Assembly (NCBI GenBank): GCA_030740335.1
Contig: JASLXL010000063.1
Location: forward strand, 1-35,022
DNA length: 35,022 nt
Reading direction: 5' to 3'
From: SAR202 cluster bacterium
Lineage (GTDB): Bacteria > Chloroflexota > Dehalococcoidia > SAR202 > CAJWER01
The notes under the pieces are model-generated. The model was not told the origin of the DNA and made no database searches. It saw only the letters and a list, made by a program, of their open reading frames with translations. Each line of letters opens with the position of its first letter. Position 1 is the first letter of the stretch. Shown here piece after piece: positions 17,245 through 27,100 of this stretch. Made by a program: the position numbers and the translations under genes.

Positions 17245-19614
17245 ATGAGCGTAATTGACGCTGAGGCTCTTCACAGGCTGGGTAAGGGTGAGTCGATCGA
17301 ATCGGTGCGCGCCTTTGCAGGAATTTCAGCGGACGAGTTCGAAGAATGGTGGAACGGACAGCTCTCGTCGAGGGTACCGGACATGGCCGGCACTCGGCGA
17401 GTCGAGGGCGCTGCAAGTGTCGAGATATTCAGGGACCAGTGGGGTATACCTCACGTGTTCGCCGACTCCGACGACGACCTGTTCTTCGGTTACGGGTTCG
17501 CCATGGGACAAGACCGCTTGTGGCAGCTAGACTACCTTCGTCGCAAGGCACACGGTAGGCTCTCGGAGATTCTCGGACCGGACGGCCTAGAGCTCGACAT
17601 TGTCGCTCGCACTGTGGGTATCAACCGCATCGCGGCCGAGGAGTTCCAGCGGCTGCCAGACGGGACATCTCGTCGTCTCCAGGCGTTCTCTCGCGGGATC
17701 AACGCAGCGATGGACGAGGCATCGGACCACCTCCCCATAGAATTTGACCTGCTAGACTATAGACCCGAGCCTTGGGCGCCTGTTGACTCCATCGCCATCT
17801 GGGCAGAGTTTCGTTGGTACCTGACCGGTCGTCTGCCAGTCATCATCTATCCCGAGATGGCCTTACGGGCCCTGGGAGATGGCCCGCTTTACAAAGCGTT
17901 CCTGACTGGTGAGGCCGAGGACGAAAGTATTCTTCCGCCGGGCTCGTATGAACCTCGCCGCAACGGGGCCGATCCCGTCGGAGTGGTTGTTAGCGACCCC
18001 GACGAGGGGCTCGGGAGCAACAACTGGGTTATCGACGGCAAGTTGTCGGCGTCTGGCAAGCCGATTGTCGCATCCGATCCGCACATTGCGTTTGCGAGCG
18101 TGTCCTGCTGGTACGAGGCGCACCTGTCGGGCGGCGACGTCAATGCGGTGGGCTCAGGTTACGCCGGTGTTCCAGGTCTGATGTTCGGACGGAACGAGCG
18201 AGTCGCCTGGGGCCTCACCAATAATATCTGCGCCCAGCGCGACCTGTACCAGGAACGGGAGGACCCTGCCCATCCTGGATGTTTTCAATATAACGGTAAG
18301 TGGGACAAATGGACGGAGATAGAGGAACAGATCGAGGTCCGCGGAGCGGACTCGGTGGTGAAGACGGTACGCGTATCGAGAAACGGCCCGATCGTCGACG
18401 AACTGCTGCCCGATCAGGCGAATGATACCGGTCCGGTAGCGTTCCGGTGGATGGGGCACGAGCCTTGCGACGAGATTACTGGAATGCTGGACATGGCAGT
18501 TTCCAGCAGTGTCGATGAGTTCCGCGAGGCGATGCAGGACTGGGTCGTGCCGACACTGAGCATTGGATTCGCTGATGTCGACGGCCACATCGGCTACCAG
18601 TCGGTAGGCCGCCTCCCCATCAAAGAGAATTGGGGGCGCGGCTATAGACCAGGGTGGGACCCGGCCCACCAGTGGCGCGAGTCTATCCCCTACGATGCTA
18701 TGCCGTCCGTGTCGGACCCGGTTGAGGGCTGGGTACGCTCCGCCAACAATCGTACCGCGCCAGAGGACTTTCCGTATCCACTTTCTGGGGTATGGAGCAG
18801 CGGGTACCGGGCGAAACGTGTTCGCAACATGATTGAGGCGGGGACGGCGCACACCCGCGAGGACCTGTCTCGCATGCAGCTCGACACGTTGTCGCTGCGG
18901 GCCGTTGATAGCGTGCCTGGATTGCTGGGGTTGCTCCATGACTCCGACGACCCACGAATTGTCGAGGCTCTGGTGATCCTGGCCTCTTGGGACCGTCGCA
19001 TGGAGCCGGATAGTATCGGCGCCTCCATCTTCGAACTGTTTTTTGACGCATGGGTGCGTGAAGTTGCAGGAGCAAGATTCGAAGGTGATGCCGTCGGGCT
19101 CCTGGCCAGCGCCACCAGCGGCCTATCGACCGAGCTTTTGTCGATAGACCAGCACGGCTGGTTTGCAAATGAGGACCGTGTCGTGGCGGCCGGCAGGGCG
19201 ATGACCAAGACCCTCGATGCGCTGACGAAGCGACTGGGTCCCGATATGTTGAATTGGCAGTGGGGAAACATGCACAAGGTTGCCCTGAATCACACACTTT
19301 CGGGCCGTGGAGAAATCTTCGCAACGTTGGATCGTGGCGGTGATCCGGTTGGCGGTTCGGGCATCACCGTCTGCAACACCGGTTTCGACCCGAACTACCT
19401 TGCAGGTATGGGCGCTAACTACAGGCTAAATGCCGACCTGGCCGACCCGAAGGGCCTGTGGGCGGTCGACGCGGCAGGTCAGTCTGGCCATCCTGGTAGC
19501 CCTAATTACTGCGACCAGCTGTCAAGCTGGCTCGTGGCCGATCTGCACTACTTGCCACTGGACCGGGCCGGTGTAGTGGCCGGGGCGAGAGACAGCCTTC
19601 GGCTGTTTTCGTAG
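17245..19614 (+). CDS. Penicillin acylase family protein (Ntn hydrolase) with an N-terminal HTH-like extension
   Basis: The 789-residue protein matches the S45 penicillin amidase / acyl-homoserine-lactone acylase family, which is made as a precursor and cuts itself so that a Ser becomes the N-terminal nucleophile. The processing site is DEGLGSNNWVIDG, with Ser258 as the expected nucleophile. RDQWGIPHVFADSDDDLFFGYGFAMGQDRLWQLD near 63-96 is the family's alpha-subunit signature, and RVAWGLTNN and DLYQE follow in the beta chain. Most relatives are secreted, but no signal peptide is present here. Instead the first ~45 residues (LGKGESIESVRAFAGISADEFEEWW) look like a short helix-turn-helix. The ATG has AAGGAG six bases upstream. 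It probably hydrolyses an amide of an acyl side chain inside the cell; the substrate is unknown. Confidence 0.93.
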   Translation: MSVIDAEALHRLGKGESIESVRAFAGISADEFEEWWNGQLSSRVPDMAGTRRVEGAASVEIFRDQWGIPHVFADSDDDLFFGYGFAMGQDRLWQLDYLRRKAHGRLSEILGPDGLELDIVARTVGINRIAAEEFQRLPDGTSRRLQAFSRGINAAMDEASDHLPIEFDLLDYRPEPWAPVDSIAIWAEFRWYLTGRLPVIIYPEMALRALGDGPLYKAFLTGEAEDESILPPGSYEPRRNGADPVGVVVSDPDEGLGSNNWVIDGKLSASGKPIVASDPHIAFASVSCWYEAHLSGGDVNAVGSGYAGVPGLMFGRNERVAWGLTNNICAQRDLYQEREDPAHPGCFQYNGKWDKWTEIEEQIEVRGADSVVKTVRVSRNGPIVDELLPDQANDTGPVAFRWMGHEPCDEITGMLDMAVSSSVDEFREAMQDWVVPTLSIGFADVDGHIGYQSVGRLPIKENWGRGYRPGWDPAHQWRESIPYDAMPSVSDPVEGWVRSANNRTAPEDFPYPLSGVWSSGYRAKRVRNMIEAGTAHTREDLSRMQLDTLSLRAVDSVPGLLGLLHDSDDPRIVEALVILASWDRRMEPDSIGASIFELFFDAWVREVAGARFEGDAVGLLASATSGLSTELLSIDQHGWFANEDRVVAAGRAMTKTLDALTKRLGPDMLNWQWGNMHKVALNHTLSGRGEIFATLDRGGDPVGGSGITVCNTGFDPNYLAGMGANYRLNADLADPKGLWAVDAAGQSGHPGSPNYCDQLSSWLVADLHYLPLDRAGVVAGARDSLRLFS

Positions 19615-19721
19615 GGCGCAATTGTCCATGGGAGTCCGGTGGCTGGACCCGTGGTAGAGTGGTCCCACGCGAGGATGGACCGTTAGCAGGCTGTCTGCGA
19701 TGAGAATGGAGGCTCAACACG

Positions 19722-20219
19722 GTGTTCTGTTCGAATTGCGGAGTCCCTAACGATGACGGGGCGTTGTTCTGCGCCAACTGTGGTCAGCCGATAGCGAACA
19801 CATCGACTACCGTGAATCCCGGGTATACGCTCGCGACGAGGCCATCTCGTCTGGGCGCGAAGTTGATCGATATTGCGGTGTGGGTTGGCGCAGGCATCGT
19901 CGTGGCCATCGTCTTCGCTGCCAGTACTCTGCTGGGCTTTCTGTCGCTGTTGGTGGCGGGTGTTGGGATACCGATTGTCCAGATCGCTCTTCTAGCCAGG
20001 GACGGGCAGACCATCGGCAAGAAAATTGTAGATATCCGCATAGTCAGTGTCGAGACTGGAGAAAATGCTGGCTTTGGTACAAATGTAGTCATGCGAGCAT
20101 GGGTCAATGCCCTGCTCGGCATAATACCTCTCTACGCGTTTGTCGACATACTGTTCATTTTTCGTGATGACCAGAGGTGCATCCACGACCTGATAGCGGG
20201 TACACACGTGGTGGAGTAG
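19722..20219 (+). CDS. Zinc-ribbon plus RDD-family membrane protein
   Basis: The 165-residue protein starts with a double-Cys zinc ribbon (CSNC and CANC: Cys3, Cys6, Cys17, Cys20). A short linker is followed by an RDD-type membrane domain with hydrophobic helices near 50-68, 69-88 and 122-145, and the conserved RDGQTIGKKIVDIRIV motif between them. RDD proteins are small membrane proteins of mostly unknown role; some act in ion transport or stress. The start is GTG 19722 with GGAGG about ten bases upstream, and the protein begins exactly at the ribbon. It lies between the penicillin acylase and the PanE-like gene with short gaps. Confidence 0.88.
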   Translation: MFCSNCGVPNDDGALFCANCGQPIANTSTTVNPGYTLATRPSRLGAKLIDIAVWVGAGIVVAIVFAASTLLGFLSLLVAGVGIPIVQIALLARDGQTIGKKIVDIRIVSVETGENAGFGTNVVMRAWVNALLGIIPLYAFVDILFIFRDDQRCIHDLIAGTHVVE

Positions 20220-20254
20220 AATCGAAAAATCGCTTTGAAGGAGTGGACACGAAC

Positions 20255-21280
20255 ATGAAGATCGGCGTACTCGGTGTCGGCGCAATTGGCGGAATAATCG
20301 GCGGCTACCTGGCCAGAGCGAATCACGACGTGACGCTCATTGACCAGTGGCCGGCCAATGTCGAGCATATCAAGGCGAATGGTATTACCGTGACGACATT
20401 TGACCAGGGGCCCTTCACGGCCCAGGCTGACGCCCTGCACCTGGGCGAGGTCGCTGCTGCCCGGCCATCATTTGACGTCGTCGTGCTCTCGATGAAGTCC
20501 TATGACACCCTGTGGGCCTCCAAGTTCATTGAGCCATATCTCGCTCCAGGTGGCTACGTCATGTCGGCCCAGAACTCCATCAACGAGGACGCTATAGCCA
20601 GCGTATTAGGCTGGTCAAGGGTCACGGGCTGTGTCGTCACGCTCGGTGCGGCGATGTATGAGCCGGGCAGGCCTGAGCGCACCAGCGCCTCCGACCGCCC
20701 AGCCTTCGCCCTGGGTGAGCCGTCCGGCCAGACCAGCCCTCGGTTGGAGACGATGGCTGAAGTGATGGGCGACGCAGGTGTAACGAGAATCACGAATAAC
20801 CTATGGGGTGATCGCTGGTCCAAGCTGGCCATTAACTGTATGAGCAACGCCCTTGCTGCCATCACCGGGTTAAGGTCAGCCGAGTTGCGCGAGAACTCCG
20901 AGGTTCGTGGCGTATCTATAGCTATCGCGGTTGAGTTGTTGGCCGTCGCCGGTGGACTGGGTGTGGGAGTCGAGCCCATCAGTGGTGTCTCCGCAGAGAT
21001 GTTTTTGGCGGCGGCAACCGACGGAGGCGTCCGTGAAGAGGTAGAGCAGCAAATGATCGAGTCCGGCAAGACTATCGGTAGTGGTCGTCCATCCCTGGCG
21101 CAGGACATAGTGAAGGGACGGAAGACCGAGGCCGAGCACCTCAACGGCTACGTGGTCCGAAGGGCCCTTGAGGTCGGTGTCCGCACACCCGTCAACAGGT
21201 CGATAGTGGACCTGATAGGCCGCATCGAGACGGGTGATATCGAGGCGTCACTATCCAATCTCAAGTATATCGATCACTAG
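20255..21280 (+). CDS. Ketopantoate reductase family protein (PanE/ApbA-like)
   Basis: The 341-residue protein has an N-terminal NADP-binding Rossmann fold (KIGVLGVGAIGGIIGGYLA) and the C-terminal helical domain of the 2-dehydropantoate 2-reductase family. The conserved region WSKLAINCMSNALAAITGL near 188-206 contains the expected catalytic Lys. The family reduces a 2-keto acid, classically ketopantoate in coenzyme A synthesis, but many members act on other keto acids. The length is slightly above the usual ~300 residues. ATG 20255 is chosen because AAGGAG precedes it and the Rossmann motif starts at residue 2; a longer frame from 20177 would overlap the preceding gene. No other pantothenate gene is nearby, so a true PanE role is uncertain. 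Confidence 0.88.
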   Translation: MKIGVLGVGAIGGIIGGYLARANHDVTLIDQWPANVEHIKANGITVTTFDQGPFTAQADALHLGEVAAARPSFDVVVLSMKSYDTLWASKFIEPYLAPGGYVMSAQNSINEDAIASVLGWSRVTGCVVTLGAAMYEPGRPERTSASDRPAFALGEPSGQTSPRLETMAEVMGDAGVTRITNNLWGDRWSKLAINCMSNALAAITGLRSAELRENSEVRGVSIAIAVELLAVAGGLGVGVEPISGVSAEMFLAAATDGGVREEVEQQMIESGKTIGSGRPSLAQDIVKGRKTEAEHLNGYVVRRALEVGVRTPVNRSIVDLIGRIETGDIEASLSNLKYIDH

Positions 21281-21294
21281 GTCGAGCCGGGCCT

Positions 21295-21329
21295 CCTCTT
21301 TCTTGGAGAGAGAGGATCGAGGTGAGGGT
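21295..21329 (+). repeat. Dispersed repeat R2, copy 2
   Basis: The core CTTGGAGAGAGAGGATCGAG is followed by GTGAGGGT and lies in the gap after the PanE-like gene. It matches copies at 10070-10100 and 27294-27332. Confidence 0.6.
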
Positions 21330-21419
21330 GATCTTCGTCGGGTGCTAGTAGTTACCCGGACGACTAGCCCTGAGCAGTATGATAAATTCTGCGGCATTCG
21401 GGATCCAGGGGAGGGGACT

Positions 21420-22400
21420 ATGAGTAGATTCAAAGAGGCCAGGGACAAGGGTGTCCGGTATCTCATGCAGCACATCCACAATGATGGTAGCTTTGGTGAC
21501 CCGACCCTGGGCGTGACGGAATATTACAAGGTTCCGGCCGCGCTCCTTGTGGCGGGTGAGTCCGCCGCCGCCAGTCGTCTGCTGAGCTGGATCAGAGAGA
21601 ATGGGCTTACCCCGGACGGCGACTTCGGTCCGCGGCCTGCCAGCGAGCTGGACAGCTACTACTACATCTACCACAATGCCTGGGTCATCAAGGCTGCCCA
21701 GCGCATGGGTCAGTTCGATCTGTCGCAGCGGGGCATGGAGTTCATCATGGATTTTTGGGACCCCGAGAGCGGCGGTTTCTACTCGAGTCCAACCGAGCGT
21801 GAGATGGACACGAAGGAGGACCTGTGGGTGGTGGCCGGCGCGGGCTGGTGCGCGATCTACACGGGCATGCTGGACGTGGCCGAGGGTGTGGGCAATTGGA
21901 TGAGAAGGATGATGGACGCCCAGCCCAACTATCCTGAGGAGATGTACACGGTATACAGCCAAAAGACAGGACTGATCACCGAGGTGTTGGACTGCGACGA
22001 CTTCAGGTACGTACTTACCCGCGACGAGTCACGCGACCAGTCATTCTTCCATCCGGGCATCGCGGCAGGGTTCCTCACACGACTTTACAAGGCGACGGGC
22101 GAGCCGGAGTGGCTCTCACTGGCCAGGGAGTACATGCGCTTCGCCGATCACGTCGATGACTACCACTTCAGTCTTTTGCGTGCGGGCAAATTGGGGTGGG
22201 CGGCGTCGATAATGTACACGCTGACCGGTGAGCAGAAGTATCGCGACATGGCGATTAGGGTCGGGGACAACCTCATTGAGACGCAAACAGACGAGGGGTT
22301 CTGGGAAACCAAACTTGGCAACGGAGTGCCAGGCAACGATGCTACCGCAGAGTTGATTGTATGGCTCGACGAAGTCTACCAGGCGGTGGGCGAGGGCTAG
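21420..22400 (+). CDS. Alpha/alpha-toroid protein (terpene cyclase / six-hairpin-like), function unknown
   Basis: The 326-residue protein consists of repeated helical hairpins with aromatic and Gly-rich turns, for example GVRYLMQHIHNDGSFGD near the start and MEFIMDFWDPESGGFYSS near 115. This is typical of (alpha/alpha)6 toroid folds found in prenyltransferases, squalene-type cyclases, GlcNAc epimerases and unsaturated glucuronyl hydrolases. No DxDD cyclase motif is seen, and no signal peptide. The start ATG 21420 is supported by GGGGAGGGG immediately upstream; a longer in-frame opening from 21234 overlaps the previous gene. It may act on a carbohydrate or bind a small ligand, but no function can be named. 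Confidence 0.75.
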   Translation: MSRFKEARDKGVRYLMQHIHNDGSFGDPTLGVTEYYKVPAALLVAGESAAASRLLSWIRENGLTPDGDFGPRPASELDSYYYIYHNAWVIKAAQRMGQFDLSQRGMEFIMDFWDPESGGFYSSPTEREMDTKEDLWVVAGAGWCAIYTGMLDVAEGVGNWMRRMMDAQPNYPEEMYTVYSQKTGLITEVLDCDDFRYVLTRDESRDQSFFHPGIAAGFLTRLYKATGEPEWLSLAREYMRFADHVDDYHFSLLRAGKLGWAASIMYTLTGEQKYRDMAIRVGDNLIETQTDEGFWETKLGNGVPGNDATAELIVWLDEVYQAVGEG

Positions 22401-22419
22401 ACCGCAGGCGGGTTACGGG

Positions 22420-22553
22420 CCTTCGAGAGGCTCAGGCTGAGCGGTAAATCAGGGTGTATTCGCGAATGGTTGGCCGCCCCGTCCCTTCATGGTGGGCCGT
22501 CCACTCGCTCACGGTGAGCCACCTCGTTCGCTTATGGTGAGCTTGTCGAACCA
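22420..22553. repeat. Dispersed repeat R1 cluster
   Basis: A degenerate copy in forward sense (CTTCGAGAGGCTCAGGCTGA, 22421-22440) is followed by an inverted copy (22529-22553, core TATGGTGAGCTTGTCGAACC). Between them are partial repeats of the same half-unit (around TTCATGGTGGGC and CTCACGGTGAGCC). The inverted copy matches 27439-27463 almost perfectly. It fills the gap between the convergent toroid and Mrp genes. Confidence 0.65.
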
Positions 22554-22565
22554 TACTGTCCGGCC

Positions 22566-23420
22566 CTATTGGCCCTCAGAGGGCTCCGACTGGGGGGCGG
22601 CTGAGGTTTCCAGGACTGTCTTGGCTTGCTCCACTATTTGCTGGTACTCGCCAAGGACCGTCTTGCTAGTCAGGACCGTTGGACGAGACGTGTCACGGTA
22701 ATCGGGTCGCAGTTCCAGTCGTCCCAGAAATGGTAGGTCAAGCTCCGAAGCAAGCTCCTCGCCTGCGCCACTGCCGAACATTTCGCCAGAGAAATTCTCG
22801 ACGATCCCAAGTACGTTCACCTTCAACGTCTTTATCATGTTGATGGAGCGCAGGGCGTCCACCTTGGACAGTTCCTGAGGTGTGGTAACCACCACGAAAC
22901 CATCGAGGGTCAGGGTTTGCATGGCCGTAAGCGGTGAGTCCGATGTGCCCGGGGGCAGGTCTACGATCAGGTAGTCCAACTCGCCCCAGTCCGTGGACTG
23001 CAGAAGCTGGTTGATGGCGTTGTGTACCATCGGACCGCGCCAGATGATGGCCTCTTCTTCGTCTTTTTGGAAGAAGCCCATCGACATTATTCGGACGCCG
23101 AAGCGTTCCGGCGGGTACATCTTCTTGTCTTCGTTGACGGTCGGAGGCTCAGAGACCTTCATCGCCCGGACTACATTGGGGCAGTCGATGTCGACGTCCA
23201 GGATGCCGACTCTCGCGCCTTCCTGTGCCAACGTAACGGCCAGATTGACGGCGACGGTCGTCTTGCCGACCCCGCCCTTACCGCTGTACACGCCAATGGT
23301 CCGTTTGACCCCTGCAAGGCTGTCCGTGATGGCGCGCTTCTCCTCGAAGGAGCGCTTCATCTGCTGGATTCTGGCGCGGGCCTGTGCGGCCTGAGGGTGG
23401 GCGGGCTGAGGTTGGGTCAA
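22566..23420 (-). CDS. Mrp/NBP35-type P-loop ATPase (Fe-S carrier family) without the usual CxxC
   Basis: The 284-residue protein has a deviant Walker [10 protein letters not shown] (residues 47-55), [15 protein letters not shown], and the family blocks [51 protein letters not shown] and GIVENFSG. In Mrp/ApbC proteins the last block continues with a CPxC-type pair that holds a bridging iron-sulfur cluster; here it reads [17 protein letters not shown] with no Cys. The N-terminal MIP18 domain fused in many Mrp proteins is absent but is encoded next door at 23546. The start is TTG 23420 with GGAG nine bases upstream; ATG 23360 is an alternative. A role in Fe-S protein maturation is inferred, and the lost Cys pair makes the mechanism uncertain. 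Confidence 0.92.
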   Translation of the reverse strand: MTQPQPAHPQAAQARARIQQMKRSFEEKRAITDSLAGVKRTIGVYSGKGGVGKTTVAVNLAVTLAQEGARVGILDVDIDCPNVVRAMKVSEPPTVNEDKKMYPPERFGVRIMSMGFFQKDEEEAIIWRGPMVHNAINQLLQSTDWGELDYLIVDLPPGTSDSPLTAMQTLTLDGFVVVTTPQELSKVDALRSINMIKTLKVNVLGIVENFSGEMFGSGAGEELASELDLPFLGRLELRPDYRDTSRPTVLTSKTVLGEYQQIVEQAKTVLETSAAPQSEPSEGQ

Positions 23421-23545
23421 AGAGTCAGGCTCCGTAGGTCCGGCTACTCTGGCAAACCAGAAAAAGCCGGGGGTTTCCGATCGTTTATCGCAGCGAGGGG
23501 GCTGGTAATCAACGACGCTTGGGGGCCACAGGCCCGAAATGAAAG

Positions 23546-23860
23546 CTAATCTAGGCCTAACTGGGCCTTGCCGTCCTCGGTAATCATGTCCGGGGACCAG
23601 GGCGGCTCATACACCATCTCAACCTCCACGTCTTCAACGCCTTCCATCTCCGCTATTCGCCACTCGGCCTGCTGCGCGATGTATGGGCCCATGCCGCAAC
23701 CTGCGAAGGTGAGGGTCATTTTGACGGATACGTCTCCGTCGTCGACATTACAGTCATAGACGAGCCCAAGGTCAACAACGTTGACTGGGATCTCTGGGTC
23801 GTATACATCTTTCAGCGCCTCAAGCACGGTATCCTGGGTCAAGGTCGCCGTCTCGGCCAT
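23546..23860 (-). CDS. MIP18 family protein (DUF59, SufT/PaaD-like Fe-S assembly factor)
   Basis: The 104-residue protein is a complete MIP18 domain: [25 protein letters not shown] near 12-36, then [19 protein letters not shown] with the conserved Cys55, and [20 protein letters not shown] at the end. MIP18 proteins help target Fe-S clusters to client proteins. It precedes the Mrp-type ATPase in the same direction, 125 bases apart, so the two look like a split version of the fused MIP18-Mrp protein. The ATG at 23860 has GGAGAG upstream, and a strong promoter lies at 23907-23936. Confidence 0.93.
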   Translation of the reverse strand: MAETATLTQDTVLEALKDVYDPEIPVNVVDLGLVYDCNVDDGDVSVKMTLTFAGCGMGPYIAQQAEWRIAEMEGVEDVEVEMVYEPPWSPDMITEDGKAQLGLD

Positions 23861-23906
23861 CGGACACTCTCCATCCGCAGTAGTCGGCTACGGTGCCGTT
23901 AGAATC

Positions 23907-23936
23907 ATTCTATCTGGCGTTGGAAGCGCATGTCAA
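23907..23936 (-). promoter_or_regulatory. Promoter of the MIP18 / Mrp operon
   Basis: Minus-strand consensus TTGACA (23936-23931), an 18-bp spacer and TAGAAT (23912-23907). The predicted start is about 40 bases before ATG 23860. The rest of the gap to 24140 holds only a partial copy of repeat R3 (GGGAGTGTGAGAGTGTG near 24060). Confidence 0.7.
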
Positions 23937-24140
23937 TTTAGACTATGTTTGCACGTATTGCTGTTTTAAATCCCCACCATCGCACAATCCAAGTGTCACT
24001 TGCTCTGCATCCGTTGAGGGCTCCCGTCGGCTCGAGGTGTTCCTATGGTCGTGGCGGTCCGGGAGTGTGAGAGTGTGATCCATCGCTGCCAGTGTTTGCC
24101 GTTCCGGACACGACATCCGCCTCGATACCCCTCAGAGCTC

Positions 24141-27100
24141 CTACGGCAAAATCTCAGGGACTTCGTACTCTGCGATCAACTCTTTGAAGGCCGCCACGTT
24201 CTCGTCGACGATGTGTTGCAGGTCGTCGGCCTGTGCATCCAGGCGCTCGTTCAAGGACGCGAACACGTCACGGGACGGTTTGGTAGGAGCCCAGTCTGCG
24301 CTGGCGACGACACCCATCAGTTCCTTGAGTTTCGCGTAGAGACCCAGAGGAATTCCGCGTGGCTGCGCACCCGCGGACCTGAATGGCACCAACTCGTTCT
24401 CCACCTCGCCTAGCTTCTCTGCGATATCCGATGCGGCCTCCGTGAGTCTAGCCTCAGCCGCATGACCCTTCGCCCGCGTAGCCCACTGCTGGGCTTGGTC
24501 GCGCAGACAGCGGATTCGGACAACCTGGTCATGGGTTTCTGAATATCGGTCGCGGATCGCGATTTGGAGTGCAAACTGTGCGTCAAGATCCGCCTGACTG
24601 ACATTCGATCTGGGGTCTGCGGCTATCTCGAAGGATGCCTTGAGAGTATTGCCACCGGTCGTAAGCTCGATCGTGTAGGTGCCGGGAGGCGCCAGAGGGC
24701 CGGTGTTTATTGCTCCGAACGGAGAAACACCACCTGCGACATCCCCAAGCTCCTTACCTTTCGGATATCGAGTATCCCACTGGAACCGGTTCATGCCCTG
24801 GTGTGCATTGAGCCGGTCTTCGCCTTGTAATTCGTTGGAGTAGGTCCTGATGGCTGCGCCCGATGGTGCGCGAAGGGTTATCGCTACTTCGACCTTCGGA
24901 TCGTCGGCGAGGTGATAGGAAACGGTAACGCCTTCCGGAGAGTTCGCACCTGCGTTCAGGTAAATGCGTTTTCTGCCGCCGCTAGGCGTCTCCACCTGGC
25001 GGTAAGTCATCGGCGAGCCTAGAATGTCGGACATGTACTGCTTTCCGATGGTGTCGTCCATAATCGAGCCGGCCTGCCCGAGTAGTCGGATGTATCGTCT
25101 GGGCTTGACCAGATGGGCTGGCGCGGACAGCGCGTCCTCGGTCATCTCGCGCAGTGGAGATAGGTCGTCGAGGATCCAGAACGCACGTCCATGGGTGCCC
25201 GCTATTAGATCGCCATCTTTGATTTGCAGATCGTAGATGGGCACTACGGGCAAGTTGGTTTGCAGTGCGTCCCAGTTCTCCCCGGCGTCGAGGGCCACGT
25301 ACACGCCTGTCTCGGTCCCGGCGTAGAGCAGGCCCGGCCTCTCCGGATCCTCCCTGACCACCCGCGTGAAGTCATCCTCGGGAATGCCAGTGGTGATCTG
25401 GAGCCACGTGTCGCCGTAGTCCTGCGTCTTGAAGATGAAGGGCCGGTTATCGTCCAGCTTGTACCGCGTGGCGGCCACATACGTTGTTGCCGGATAGTGG
25501 GACGACGGCTCGATGCAGGACACCAGCGCCCACTCCGGCAACCCCGGTGGCGTCACGTTCGCCCAGGACACGCCACCATCCCGTGACAGGTGGACCAAGC
25601 CGTCATCGCTCCCTGCCCACAGCACGCCCTGCTCGTGGGGCGACTCAGCGAAGGCGTAGACGGTGCAGTACATCTCCGCCCAGGGACCCTCCGATGTTAT
25701 TGGGCCCGATAGTTGCTGTTTTGACCGGTCGTCGCGCGTCAGGTCTGGGCTCACCGGATCCCACGAGGTGCCCTCGTCCTGCGACCGGAAGACGATATTG
25801 CCACCGATATAGAGGGTGTCGGGGTCGTGGGGAGAGATTACTATGGGGAACTCCCATGCGAAGCGATACTTAAAGTCGGCGGGGGCGGTGTTCTGGTTGT
25901 ACTCTGGCCAGGGCATGATGACCCGAACCTGTCCGGTCATGTGGTCGTAGCGCTGCAGCGTTCCTCCTGGATATGAGGAGTAGACTATATTGGAGTCGCC
26001 GGGCTTGACCGCGATCTTGCCCGACTCCGACAGGCCAACCGTGTACGTGTCCTCCCACAACAACGCTCCCTTGAAGGAACGAGTCGGTACGGACAACGCG
26101 GAGTTGTCCTGCTGCGTGCCGTACACCCTGTACGGGAACTGGTCGTCTGTGGCGACGTGGTAGATTTCGGACGTGGGCTGGTTGTAGATACTCGACCAGG
26201 TCTCTGCGCCGTTATAGGTGACACATGCGCCGCCGTCGTTGCCATTGATCATTCTGAGAGGATTATGAGGGTCGATCCACAGGTCGTGGTTGTCGCCGTG
26301 GGGCGTCGTGATCTTCTCGAATGTGCGCCCGCCGTTGGTGGACTTGAGGGACTGCGCCGCCAGCACCCATACTGTTTCGGAGTCTGTGGGGTCGGCGAAG
26401 ACGTGGGTGTAGTACCAGGGTCTCGATCGTACGTCTTCGGTGTCGTTGAGCTTCTCAAAGGTTTCCCCGCAGTCGTCGGAGCGGAATAGGCCGCCGTGTT
26501 CGGCTTCGATCAGCACCCAGATGCGCCCAGACTTTGCAGCGGAGGCTGCCACGCCCATGCGTCCTTTCAGTCCATCGGGCAGTCCCGGGTTGTCGGAAAT
26601 CTCGGTCCAGGTTTCGCCGCCGTTGTCTGACCTGTAGACCCCGGAGTCGGGACCGCCGCTGCTCATGTCCCAGAAGGAACGTTTGCCCTGCCATAGGGTC
26701 GCATAGAGTCGTCGGGGATTTGTTGGGTCGATGACGAGATCGGCGGCCCCTGCCACATCGCTCTTGTAGAGCACGCGCTCCCAGTTCGCGCCGCCGTTTT
26801 TGCTACGGAAGACCCCTCGCTCCTCGTTGGCCCCGAAAGCGTGCCCCAGCGCGGCGACGTATACAACATCAGGATTTGAAGGGTGCACCCTGACGCGAGA
26901 GATGTGGCGTGTGTCCTTGAGCCCAAGGTTTTTCCACGTCGCACCGCCGTCGTTGGAGCGGTACACGCCGTCTCCATGGGTCACGTCGACCCGGATGCAT
27001 GCTTCGCCGGTGCCAGCGTAGATGACGTTGGGGTCGGATTCGGCCACCGCAATGGCGCCCACAGAGGCGGTGGTAAAGTCGCCGTCCGAGACGTTCTCCC

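Noticed and set aside
18154..18939. 261-residue open frame on the minus strand
   Set aside because: It is antisense to the well-supported penicillin acylase gene.
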